Origin: Pseudarthrobacter enclensis
GTDB taxonomy: Bacteria > Actinomycetota > Actinomycetes > Actinomycetales > Micrococcaceae
Direction of reading: 5' to 3'
Length of the DNA stretch: 64,000 bases
Assembly (NCBI RefSeq): GCF_030811655.1
Contig: NZ_JAUSRE010000001.1
Span: forward strand, 186,001 to 250,000
A model generated the notes under the pieces. The model was not told the DNA's origin. It saw nothing but the letters and a program-made list of their open reading frames with translations, and made no database searches. Position 1 is the stretch's first letter; each line of letters opens with the position of its first letter. This document shows, piece by piece, positions 17,531 to 25,008 of this stretch. The translations under genes were made by a program, and so were the position numbers.

Positions 17531-18847
17531 ATGTCCAACGGATGGTCCTTCGAAACCCGCCAGATCCATGCCGGCCAGGAAGCGGACAGCGCCACGGGAG
17601 CGCGTGCGCTGCCCATTTACCAGACCACGTCCTTCGTGTTCCCGACCGCCGAGAGCGCAGCCAACCGCTTCGCGCTGGCCGAGCTGGCGCCCATCTACAC
17701 ACGGATCGGCAATCCCACGCAGGACGCCGTGGAGCAGCGGATCGCCAGCCTCGAAGGAGGCCTCGCGGCGCTGCTGCTGAGTTCCGGGCAGGCCGCAGAG
17801 ACTTTCGCGGTGCTGAACATCGCCGAGGCCGGCGACCACATCGTGGCCAGCCCCAGCCTTTACGGCGGAACCTACAACCTGTTCGCCCACACACTGAAGA
17901 AGTTCGGTATTTCGGTCACCTTTGTGGAGGATCCGGACAACCTGGACCAGTGGCGCGCCGCCGTCCGGCCCAACACCAAGCTCTTCTTCGGTGAGGTGGT
18001 CTCCAATCCGCGCCAGGATGTCCTGGACCTCGAAGGCATCTCCGAGGTGGCCCACGAGGCCGGCGTTCCCCTGATCGTGGACAACACCCTGTCCACTCCC
18101 TACCTGATCCGCCCTCTGGAGTGGGGCGCCGACATCGTGATCCATTCGGCCACCAAGTACCTGGGCGGCCATGGTTCGGCCATTGCGGGCGTCATCGTCG
18201 ACTCCGGCAAGTTCGATTTCAGCAAGGATCCGGAGCGCTTCCCCGGCTTTAACACTCCTGACCCCACGTACAACGGCCTGGTCTACGCGCGTGACCTTGG
18301 CGAGGGCGGCGCGCTGGGAGCGAACCTCTCCTACATCCTCAAGGCCCGCGTGCAACTGCTCCGCGACCTGGGGTCGGCGGTCTCGCCCTTCAACGCCTTC
18401 CTGATTTCCCAGGGCTTGGAGACGCTGAGCCTGCGGGTGGAGCGCCACGTTGCCAACGCCACGGAGGTGGCACGCTGGCTGGAGGCAAGGGACGACGTCG
18501 AATCGGTCGCCTACGCCGGGCTGCCGTCCAGCCCTTGGTATGAGCGTGGCCGCAAGTACGGGCCCAAGGGGACGGGCGCCGTCGTCTCCTTCAACCTGGC
18601 CGGCGGCGCGGAGGCGGGCAAGCGCTTCGTCGACGCGCTGGAACTGCACTCCCACGTGGCCAACATCGGTGACGTGCGCTCCCTGGTCATCCACCCGGCG
18701 TCGACCACCCACAGCCAGCTCACTCCGGAGCAGCAGGTGGTTGCCGGCGTCACTCCGGGGCTGGTGCGGCTCTCCGTCGGCCTCGAACACATCGACGACA
18801 TCCTGGCTGATCTGGAAGCCGGCTTCCGCGCCGCCAAGGGCGCCTAG
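17531..18847 (+). CDS. metY: O-acetylhomoserine aminocarboxypropyltransferase (sulfhydrylase)
   Basis: 438 residues, Cys/Met-metabolism PLP family. It makes homocysteine from O-acetylhomoserine and sulfide. Seen: the N-terminal FETRQIHAGQEADSATGARA, YTRIGNPTQDAVEQRIA, the PLP lysine in IHSATKYLGGHGSAIAG and the C-terminal SHVANIGDVRSLVIHPASTT, which is characteristic of MetY rather than MetB/MetZ. ATG 17531 is preferred because GGAG of 17521-17524 is well placed. It is preceded by a SAM-IV-like riboswitch and followed by metX, which supplies its substrate. Confidence 0.95.
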   Translation: MSNGWSFETRQIHAGQEADSATGARALPIYQTTSFVFPTAESAANRFALAELAPIYTRIGNPTQDAVEQRIASLEGGLAALLLSSGQAAETFAVLNIAEAGDHIVASPSLYGGTYNLFAHTLKKFGISVTFVEDPDNLDQWRAAVRPNTKLFFGEVVSNPRQDVLDLEGISEVAHEAGVPLIVDNTLSTPYLIRPLEWGADIVIHSATKYLGGHGSAIAGVIVDSGKFDFSKDPERFPGFNTPDPTYNGLVYARDLGEGGALGANLSYILKARVQLLRDLGSAVSPFNAFLISQGLETLSLRVERHVANATEVARWLEARDDVESVAYAGLPSSPWYERGRKYGPKGTGAVVSFNLAGGAEAGKRFVDALELHSHVANIGDVRSLVIHPASTTHSQLTPEQQVVAGVTPGLVRLSVGLEHIDDILADLEAGFRAAKGA

Positions 18848-18851
18848 CAGC

Positions 18852-18873
18852 AAGCGCCAGGCAACGGGCGCTT
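18852..18873 (+). terminator. Small hairpin after metY
   Basis: AAGCGCC (18852-18858) pairs with GGCGCTT (18867-18873) over an 8-nt loop directly after the metY stop. No long T tract; a weak terminator at best. Confidence 0.4.
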
Positions 18874-18959
18874 AGGAACACACGTACGACGCCGGGCGGC
18901 CAGTCCGGCGGAATGGGCAGGGAGCGCAGCAAGCCGGGAAGTCACAACCAGTCACACTC

Positions 18960-19107
18960 TTGGCCTGGAGCGGGGGGTGTTTCGTACACTCGAACCAGGT
19001 CATGAGTGCCAGTGACAGCCCCGGCTTGCTGGCCGGCAACCCTCCTTCCGCGGTGGGGTGCCCCGGGTGAGGACCTGGCCTGCCGGCCAATTGACGGCGG
19101 GCAAGCG
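18960..19107 (+). promoter_or_regulatory. Promoter and SAM-IV-type riboswitch upstream of metX
   Basis: -35 TTGGCC (18960-18965) and -10 TACACT (18985-18990) are followed by the aptamer from about 18995: GGTCATGAGTGCCAG, GGCCGGCAACCCTCC, GGTGGGGTGCCCCGGGTGA, GGACC. The conserved blocks are the same as in the metY leader, whereas linker bases differ in compensating ways (for example GCTTGCTGG versus GCTCGCTGG). It ends in GCAAGCGCG like its sister, and that block can pair with bases just before the metX start. Confidence 0.87.
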
Positions 19108-19125
19108 CGTAGAAGAGGTCTTGCC
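19100..19125 (+). promoter_or_regulatory. Hairpin enclosing the metX ribosome-binding site
   Basis: GGCAAG (19100-19105), the 3' end of the riboswitch, can pair with CTTGCC (19120-19125), which abuts the ATG at 19126. The ribosome site AGAAGAGG (19111-19118) is held in the loop. This gives a simple route for SAM-dependent blocking of translation. Confidence 0.55.
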
Positions 19126-20241
19126 ATGACGGTTACCGTCACCCGAACCACAGCCCCCGAACATGGAATCGTCCGTTACGCCTCCATCGGCGGCCTGGAA
19201 CTTGAGGCCGGAGGGTACCTGCCGGACGTCACGCTGGCCTACGAAACCTGGGGCACCTTGAACCAGGACGGCAGCAACGCCATCCTGATCGAGCATGCCC
19301 TGACGGGCAGCACGCACGTGACCCGCGGCGACACCGACGAAGAAGGCTGGTGGGAACAGCTGGCCGGCCCCGGCGCCCCGGTGGACACTGACCGGTTCTT
19401 CGTGGTCTCCATCAACATCGTGGGTGGCTGCTACGGATCCACCGGCCCGTCGTCGCCCGCGCCCGACGGGAAGCCCTGGGGCTCCAGGTTCCCCCTGGTC
19501 ACGCTCCGCGACAGCACCGTAGCGGAGGCCCGGCTGGCGGACCAGCTGGGCATCAGCAGCTGGTTTGCCGTCCTGGGCGGATCCATGGGCGGCGCCCGCG
19601 CCCTGGAGTGGGCCGTGACGTACCCGGAGCGGGTGCAGCGGTGCGCCGTCATCGCCGTAGGAGCCGCGAGCACGGCGGAACAGATTGCTTTTGCCCAGGC
19701 CCAGACCCTGGCCATCAGGCAGGACCCGCACTTCAACGGCGGCGACTATTACGGCGGACCGTCACCGGAGGAAGGGCTGGCGCTGGCCCGCCGGATCGCC
19801 CACATCACCTACCGGTCCGCAACCGAACTTGAAGGCCGCTTCGGCCGGGCCCCCCAGGCGCCTGAGTCTCCCTTCCGGGGGGAGGTGCTGGCGGCCCGCG
19901 GCCGGTACCAGGTTGAAAGCTACCTGGACCACCAGGGCAACAAGCTGGTGAAGCGATTTGACGCGAACAGCTACATCGCCCTGACTGAGGCACTCATGAG
20001 CCACGACATCTGCCGGGGCCGGGGAACCCTGCCCGAGACCCTGGCCACGTCCACCGCGCGGTTCTTCGTGGCCGCCGTCGACTCCGACCGGCTCTACTTT
20101 CCGTCGCAGTCCCGCGAGCTGGCGCAGGCGCTGCCCGGCGACGTGGACGTCCATATCATCCAGGCTCCGATCGGGCATGACGGGTTCCTGACCGAGATTG
20201 GACAGCTGGGCGGCCAGCTGAGGAGCAGCTTCCTGGTCTAG
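19126..20241 (+). CDS. metX: Homoserine O-acetyltransferase
   Basis: 371-residue alpha/beta hydrolase-fold enzyme transferring acetyl from acetyl-CoA to homoserine. The nucleophile Ser is in VLGGSMGGARALEWA; the N-terminal DVTLAYETWGTLN and HALTGSTHV, VVSINIVGGCYGSTGPSS are family blocks, and the late PIGHDGFL supplies the catalytic His. ATG 19126 with AGAAGAGG upstream is the right start; a longer in-frame reading would run through the riboswitch. Makes the substrate of MetY. Confidence 0.95.
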   Translation: MTVTVTRTTAPEHGIVRYASIGGLELEAGGYLPDVTLAYETWGTLNQDGSNAILIEHALTGSTHVTRGDTDEEGWWEQLAGPGAPVDTDRFFVVSINIVGGCYGSTGPSSPAPDGKPWGSRFPLVTLRDSTVAEARLADQLGISSWFAVLGGSMGGARALEWAVTYPERVQRCAVIAVGAASTAEQIAFAQAQTLAIRQDPHFNGGDYYGGPSPEEGLALARRIAHITYRSATELEGRFGRAPQAPESPFRGEVLAARGRYQVESYLDHQGNKLVKRFDANSYIALTEALMSHDICRGRGTLPETLATSTARFFVAAVDSDRLYFPSQSRELAQALPGDVDVHIIQAPIGHDGFLTEIGQLGGQLRSSFLV

Positions 20242-20289
20242 CCCCGCTAGTCCGGCCCGCCCGGCGTCCCGCCGTGCAAGGCGGCTGCT

Positions 20290-20317
20290 TGTGCATTCCT
20301 GCAGATGCATTCTGCAC
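20290..20317. promoter_or_regulatory. TGCA-rich repeat upstream of the MHS transporter
   Basis: Direct repeats TGCATTCCTGCA (20292-20303) and TGCATTCTGCA (20306-20316), also readable as an inverted GTGCA/TGCAC pair (20291-20295, 20313-20317). The half-site GTGCAT also forms the palindrome in front of the LysR regulator at 23937-23952, so this is a candidate LysR site controlling the transporter gene. A possible promoter (TTGAGC 20328, CATACT further on) follows. Confidence 0.45.
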
Positions 20318-20454
20318 TAATGGGCGTTGAGCTTGGCCGGCAGGCAGACCATACTCATCGGGACCGGCCTTCGTGGCGTGCATCACATGTGTGCACCACG
20401 CCCGCGGCCATTGACTGTCCCCGTGGTGTCGACGACGACGCCGAAGGAGTTCGC

Positions 20455-21837
20455 ATGAGTACGGAAAGCCCCGCCGCAAGGCGCACCGAGGAAACCGATG
20501 TCAAGGCCTCAGGCCTTAAGAAGGTGGTCGCGGCCTCCATGGCCGGAACCGTCGTGGAGTGGTACGAGTTCTTCCTCTACGCATCAGCGGCCACGCTGGT
20601 GTTCGGGAAGGCTTTCTTCCCCAATGCCGGCACCGACCTGGACGGCATCATCGCTGCCTTCCTCACCTATGCCGTCGGGTTCGTGGCCCGTCCCATCGGT
20701 GGCATCGTCTTTGGCCACTTTGGCGACAAGTTTGGACGGAAGCAGCTGCTGCAGCTGAGCATCATCCTGGTGGGCGTCTCCACCTTCCTCATGGGCTGCC
20801 TGCCCACGTTCCAGCAGATCGGCTACTGGGCCCCCACGCTGCTGGTGGTCCTCCGGTTTGCCCAGGGCTTTGCCGTCGGCGGTGAATGGGGCGGCGCCGT
20901 CCTCCTCGTCGCGGAGCACAGCCCCAGCAAGTCACGGGGCTTCTGGGCCAGCTGGCCGCAGTCCGCCGTGCCGCTGGGAAACCTGCTGGCCACGGCCGTG
21001 CTGTTCGTGCTGTCCTCCACGCTGACGCAGGAAGCATTCCTCGGCTGGGGCTGGCGCGTGGCGTTCTGGCTGTCCGCAGTGATTGTCCTGATCGGCTACT
21101 ACATCCGCACCAAGGTCAACGACGCCCCCATCTTCCTGGAGGCCCGCAAAGAGGTGGATGCGGGCCACAAAGGCTACGGCGTGGCCGAGGTTTTCCGCCG
21201 CTACCCCCGCGGCGTCTTCACCGCCATGGGCCTGCGCTTCGCGGAGAACATCCTGTACTACCTCGTGGTGACCTTCTCCATCACCTACCTGAAGACCGTG
21301 GTCCAGGCCGACACCACGCGCATTCTCCTCCTGCTGCTCGTTGCCCACGCCGTGCACTTCGCCGTCGTGCCCATGGTCGGCAAGCTGTCGGACCGCTTCG
21401 GCCGCAAACCCGTTTACATGGCCGGAGCCGTCATGGGCGCCACCTGGGGCTTCTTCGCCTTCCCCATGATGGACACGAAGAACGACTTCATCATCCTGGC
21501 CTCCATCATGATCGGTTTGGTGTTCCACGCCTTCATGTACGCCGGACAGCCTGCCATCATGGCGGAAATGTTCCCCACCCGGATGCGGTACTCGGGGGTC
21601 TCCCTGGGCTACCAGGTGACCTCGATCGTGGCCGGTTCGCTCGCTCCGATCATCGCCGCCTCGCTCCTGGGCACCTACAAGTCATCCGTCCCCGTGGCCG
21701 TCTACCTGCTCATTGCCTGCGCCATCACCGCCGTCTCCGTCTTCTTCCTGAAGGAAACCCGCGGCATCTCGCTGCACGACGTGGATGCCGCCGACGCCAA
21801 GGGCACAGCCGACCTGCTGGCCGCCGCCAAGAAATAA
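20455..21837 (+). CDS. MFS transporter of the metabolite:H+ symporter (MHS) type
   Basis: 460 residues with 12 expected membrane helices. MHS signatures: AGTVVEWYEFFLYASAA at helix 1, GHFGDKFGRKQLL in loop 2-3, FAQGFAVGGEWGGAVLL at helix 4 and DRFGRKPVY in loop 8-9. The family imports organic acids and betaines with protons. Start ATG 20455 follows GAAGGAG. It heads a cluster with an alcohol dehydrogenase, LysR regulator, mmsB and mmsA, so it likely imports a hydroxy-acid or related carbon source; the identity of the solute is not visible. Confidence 0.88.
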   Translation: MSTESPAARRTEETDVKASGLKKVVAASMAGTVVEWYEFFLYASAATLVFGKAFFPNAGTDLDGIIAAFLTYAVGFVARPIGGIVFGHFGDKFGRKQLLQLSIILVGVSTFLMGCLPTFQQIGYWAPTLLVVLRFAQGFAVGGEWGGAVLLVAEHSPSKSRGFWASWPQSAVPLGNLLATAVLFVLSSTLTQEAFLGWGWRVAFWLSAVIVLIGYYIRTKVNDAPIFLEARKEVDAGHKGYGVAEVFRRYPRGVFTAMGLRFAENILYYLVVTFSITYLKTVVQADTTRILLLLLVAHAVHFAVVPMVGKLSDRFGRKPVYMAGAVMGATWGFFAFPMMDTKNDFIILASIMIGLVFHAFMYAGQPAIMAEMFPTRMRYSGVSLGYQVTSIVAGSLAPIIAASLLGTYKSSVPVAVYLLIACAITAVSVFFLKETRGISLHDVDAADAKGTADLLAAAKK

Positions 21838-21845
21838 GGGAACCG

Positions 21846-22982
21846 ATGAAAGCCGCCGTCCTCTACTCAACCGTCCCTCCCGCTGCCGGGGCCCCGGGAA
21901 CGCAGCGTTATGCCGAGTCCCGCCCGTTGCAGGTCCAGGAACTGGAACAGCCCAGGCCCCGGGCCGGTGAAGTGGGCGTCGCCATTACCTACTCGAGCCT
22001 GTGCCACTCGGACCTCTCGGTAGTGGACGGCTCCAGGATCCGGCCGCTGCCCATGGCGCTGGGCCACGAGGCCGTGGGCCGCGTTGTGGAGGTGGGGGAC
22101 GGCGTCTCCGACGTGTCCGTGGGTGACCACGTGGTACTGGTCTTCGTGCCGAGCTGCGGCCGGTGCCGGGCATGCCGGTCCGGCCGCCCCGCGCTGTGCC
22201 ACCGGGCAGCGGAGGTCAATGGCTCGGGCGACCTGCTGCACGGTCCCGCCCTGCTGCGGACGCCGTCGGGGGAGCGCATCAACCACCACCTCGGTGTCTC
22301 GGCCTTCGCCGATTACGCAGTGGTTGCGCGGGAATCAGTGGTGGTAATAGACGACGACGTCCCGGACACTGTCGCCGCGATGTTCGGTTGCGCCGTGCTC
22401 ACCGGAATGGGATCCGTCTTCAACACTGCCGGAGTCACTCCCGGGCAGTCCGTGGCAGTCTTCGGCCTCGGGGCCGTGGGCCTGTCCGCTGTCATGGCCG
22501 CGCGCCTTGCCGGTGCCACGGGCGTGATCGCCATCGACCCCAACAAGGGCAAACACCAGCTTGCCCTGGACGCCGGTGCCACGGCTGTGGGTACGCCTGG
22601 GGATGCGGACCGGTTGATCGCGGAAGCGGCCGGCGATGGAGTGGATGTTGCCATTGAAGCGGTGGGCTCGGCCGCGGTGATCGCCTCGTGCCTGGAGCGG
22701 GTAACCCGGGGCGGCGCGGTGGTATCGGTGGGCCTGCCCCACCCCTCGGCCGAGCTGACGGTACCGGCCCTGCAGTTCGCCGGAGCGGGCAAGCGGCTGC
22801 TGGGCTCCTATATGGGCGATGCCGTCCCCGGCCGGGACATTCCGAAGTACCTCGCGTACTGGCGGGAGGGCAGGCTGCCGGTTGAGCTGCTGCACACTGA
22901 CACCCGGCCGCTGAGCGAGATCAACGAGGGCCTGGATGCGCTCGCCTCCGGGCAGGTGGTGCGGCGGCTCTTCCAGGCCTGA
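21846..22982 (+). CDS. Zinc-dependent medium-chain alcohol dehydrogenase
   Basis: 378 residues, 8 bp after the transporter, so co-transcribed. It shows the catalytic zinc segment YSSLCHSDLSVV, GHEAVGRVVEVGDG, the structural zinc cluster CGRCRACRSGRPALC and the NAD fold FGLGAVGLSAVMAA. It resembles class III-like/aryl-alcohol dehydrogenases with the CHSD motif. Within the cluster it may oxidise an alcohol to a semialdehyde for the MmsA-type enzyme. The exact substrate is unknown. Confidence 0.85.
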   Translation: MKAAVLYSTVPPAAGAPGTQRYAESRPLQVQELEQPRPRAGEVGVAITYSSLCHSDLSVVDGSRIRPLPMALGHEAVGRVVEVGDGVSDVSVGDHVVLVFVPSCGRCRACRSGRPALCHRAAEVNGSGDLLHGPALLRTPSGERINHHLGVSAFADYAVVARESVVVIDDDVPDTVAAMFGCAVLTGMGSVFNTAGVTPGQSVAVFGLGAVGLSAVMAARLAGATGVIAIDPNKGKHQLALDAGATAVGTPGDADRLIAEAAGDGVDVAIEAVGSAAVIASCLERVTRGGAVVSVGLPHPSAELTVPALQFAGAGKRLLGSYMGDAVPGRDIPKYLAYWREGRLPVELLHTDTRPLSEINEGLDALASGQVVRRLFQA

Positions 22983-23010
22983 CGCCCCGAGTGCGGGTCT
23001 GGGGCCTGCC

Positions 23011-23919
23011 TCAGCCTGCCAGCAGCCCCGCCCGCTCCTTCACTTCCTCCTTCAGTGCCGCAATCACGGCCTGCACCCGGGCGGACCGGAGCGACTCCGG
23101 CCGTGCCACGGCCCAGATGGGCAGCTGGCGTTCAAAGTCGCCGGCCAGCACGGGTACGAAATCCTCCCGGTCGCCCACCATGAAGTTTGGCAGCAGCCCG
23201 ATGCCCGCACCCTGCCGCACGGCTTCCACCTGGGCGAACACGCTGGTGGCCTGGAAGCTGGTCCTCGGCAACGGCAGCTGGGACGACCACCGCGGCCCCA
23301 GTTCCTCCACCTGGAGGGCGGACTCGACGTACGAGACAAAGCCGTGCTGTCCTACATCGTCGAGCGTCGCCGGCAGGCCGTGGCGCGCGGCATAGCAGCG
23401 GCTGGCGTAGAGGCGCAGGTAATAGTTGCTAAGGAAGATGGTCTGCGCGGTGGTGACGTCCGCCCTGCCCACCACGATCTCCAGGTCCACGCCGGACCGG
23501 TTCTGGCTGACTTTCCTGGTTGCGCTGAGCATCTCAATGTTCAGCTGCGGGTTCTGCTGCTGGAGCCGCACCAGGGACGGCGTGACGAACACTGCCCCCA
23601 CCCCGTCCGTGGTGGCGACGCGGACCAGCCCGGCAAGGGTGCTTTGGTCCTGGCTGATCAGGCCGGAAAGCGCGCCGAGGGTGTCCTCGATGGCCTCCGC
23701 GGCCTCCACCGCGGCCGCTCCCAGCTGCGTCAGCTCCCAGCCGTGCGGGCTCCGCTCAAGGGTCCGGCCGCCCAGCTGCTTGTCCAAGGCCAAAATCCGG
23801 CGGGAAATGGTGGTGTGGGTGGTCCCCAGTGTTTCGGCCACGGCATTGAACCGCCCCAGGCGGGCAACGGTCAGCAGGATCAGCAGATCGTCGGGGCTCG
23901 GCAACCTTGATGAGTCCAC
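23011..23919 (-). CDS. LysR-family transcriptional regulator of the mms-like cluster
   Basis: 302 residues from GTG 23919, chosen because GAAAGG lies 6 nt upstream and the length is typical; the upstream ATG 23943 lies inside the operator-like palindrome. Winged helix at about 8-66 (FNAVAETLGTTHTTISRRIL) and the LysR effector domain follow. It sits between the transporter/dehydrogenase pair and the divergent mmsB-mmsA pair, so it is the likely regulator of both. Inducer unknown, perhaps a hydroxy-acid. Confidence 0.85.
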   Translation of the reverse strand: MDSSRLPSPDDLLILLTVARLGRFNAVAETLGTTHTTISRRILALDKQLGGRTLERSPHGWELTQLGAAAVEAAEAIEDTLGALSGLISQDQSTLAGLVRVATTDGVGAVFVTPSLVRLQQQNPQLNIEMLSATRKVSQNRSGVDLEIVVGRADVTTAQTIFLSNYYLRLYASRCYAARHGLPATLDDVGQHGFVSYVESALQVEELGPRWSSQLPLPRTSFQATSVFAQVEAVRQGAGIGLLPNFMVGDREDFVPVLAGDFERQLPIWAVARPESLRSARVQAVIAALKEEVKERAGLLAG

Positions 23920-23936
23920 ACAGGACCTTTCGTTGA

Positions 23937-23952
23937 TGTGCATTGATGCACA
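23937..23952. promoter_or_regulatory. TGTGCAT-N2-ATGCACA palindrome, putative LysR operator
   Basis: Perfect 7-bp arms around TG, 17 bp upstream of the LysR GTG start and about 100 bp from mmsB. It satisfies the T-N11-A rule for LysR sites. A possible mmsB promoter lies on the other side (TTGATT 23974-23979, GATGCT 23997-24002). Confidence 0.6.
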
Positions 23953-24052
23953 GATCGTCTGTAATTTTTCCCCTTGATTGCACTCTAGCAGGGTGTGATG
24001 CTTGACACAGAGATCCGGCTGCGATGCCGGAAGAAAGCAAAGGAGCTTAAAC

Positions 24053-24976
24053 ATGGCAACCATCGGTTGGATTGGCCTGGGCAACATGGGCGGCCACATG
24101 TCGGTGAACCTGGCCAAGGCCGGGCATGATGTGCGCGGTTTCGACCTCAACCCCGCAGCCCTTGACGCCGCCGCCGCCCGCGGCGTCAAGCGGGCCGCCA
24201 GCATCGCCGAAGCAGTTGACGGTGCAGACGCCGTGTTCACCATGCTCCCCAAGGGTGAGCACGCCCGCGCCGTCTATCTCGGCGAGGACGGAGTGCTGGC
24301 CCACGCGGACACCCGCACCCTCCTCATCGACTCGTCCACCATTGACGTCGCCACCGCCCAGGAATTGCACGACGCCGCAGCTGCCGCCGGCTTCCGCTTC
24401 GTGGACGCCCCGGTGTCCGGCGGCATGAGCGGTGCTGAAGCAGGAACGCTGACTTTCATGGTGGGCGGTGAAGAAGGCGCCGTTGCGGACGCCACGGGCT
24501 ACATCGGTCCCATGGCCGCCAACATCATTCCCACCGGCGGTCCCACCACGGGCCAGGCGGCCAAGATCTGCAACAACCTCATGCTCTTCATCAACCTCGC
24601 GTCCACTGCCGAAGGCGCAGTGCTCGCCGAACGGCTGGGCCTGGACAAGCAGGTCTTCTGGAACATCGCCTCCGTGTCCTCAGGCGATTCGTGGGCGCTG
24701 CGCACCTGGTACCCGGTGCCGGGCGTGGTCCCCACTGCGGCCTCCAACAACGACTTTGCGCCCACCTTCACTACGGAGCTCGCGAACAAGGACATCGGCC
24801 TTGCCATCAGCGCCGCCGAAGACACGGGCACGCCGCTGGAGATCGGCAAGCACGTCCAGCAGCTGTTCCAGCGGCTGATCGACGCGGGAGACGCCGGCAA
24901 GGACTGCTCGATGATCATCAAGCTCGTGGACGGTTCTCTCCAGCAGCCGACCAGCCAGGCACCGACGGCCAACTAG
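24053..24976 (+). CDS. mmsB: 3-Hydroxyisobutyrate dehydrogenase family protein
   Basis: 307-residue beta-hydroxyacid dehydrogenase. N-terminal NAD fold IGWIGLGNMGGHMSVNLAKAG, the substrate motif DAPVSGGMSGAEAGTLTFMVGG and the catalytic lysine in GQAAKICNNLML. It should oxidise 3-hydroxyisobutyrate or a close hydroxy-acid to the semialdehyde. Start ATG 24053 with AAAGGAG. It precedes mmsA by 32 bp; the pair is the valine-type distal pathway, but an acyl-CoA entry route is absent here, so free hydroxy-acid uptake through the nearby MHS transporter is an alternative. Confidence 0.9.
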   Translation: MATIGWIGLGNMGGHMSVNLAKAGHDVRGFDLNPAALDAAAARGVKRAASIAEAVDGADAVFTMLPKGEHARAVYLGEDGVLAHADTRTLLIDSSTIDVATAQELHDAAAAAGFRFVDAPVSGGMSGAEAGTLTFMVGGEEGAVADATGYIGPMAANIIPTGGPTTGQAAKICNNLMLFINLASTAEGAVLAERLGLDKQVFWNIASVSSGDSWALRTWYPVPGVVPTAASNNDFAPTFTTELANKDIGLAISAAEDTGTPLEIGKHVQQLFQRLIDAGDAGKDCSMIIKLVDGSLQQPTSQAPTAN

Positions 24977-25008
24977 CCCCACGCAAAGAACGCAGGAAAG
25001 AGACTCCC

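Noticed and set aside
20886..22982. A 698-residue plus-strand frame that looks like a fusion protein
   Set aside because: Its first 320 codons are the wrong frame of the MHS transporter; only the part from ATG 21846 is a real alcohol dehydrogenase.
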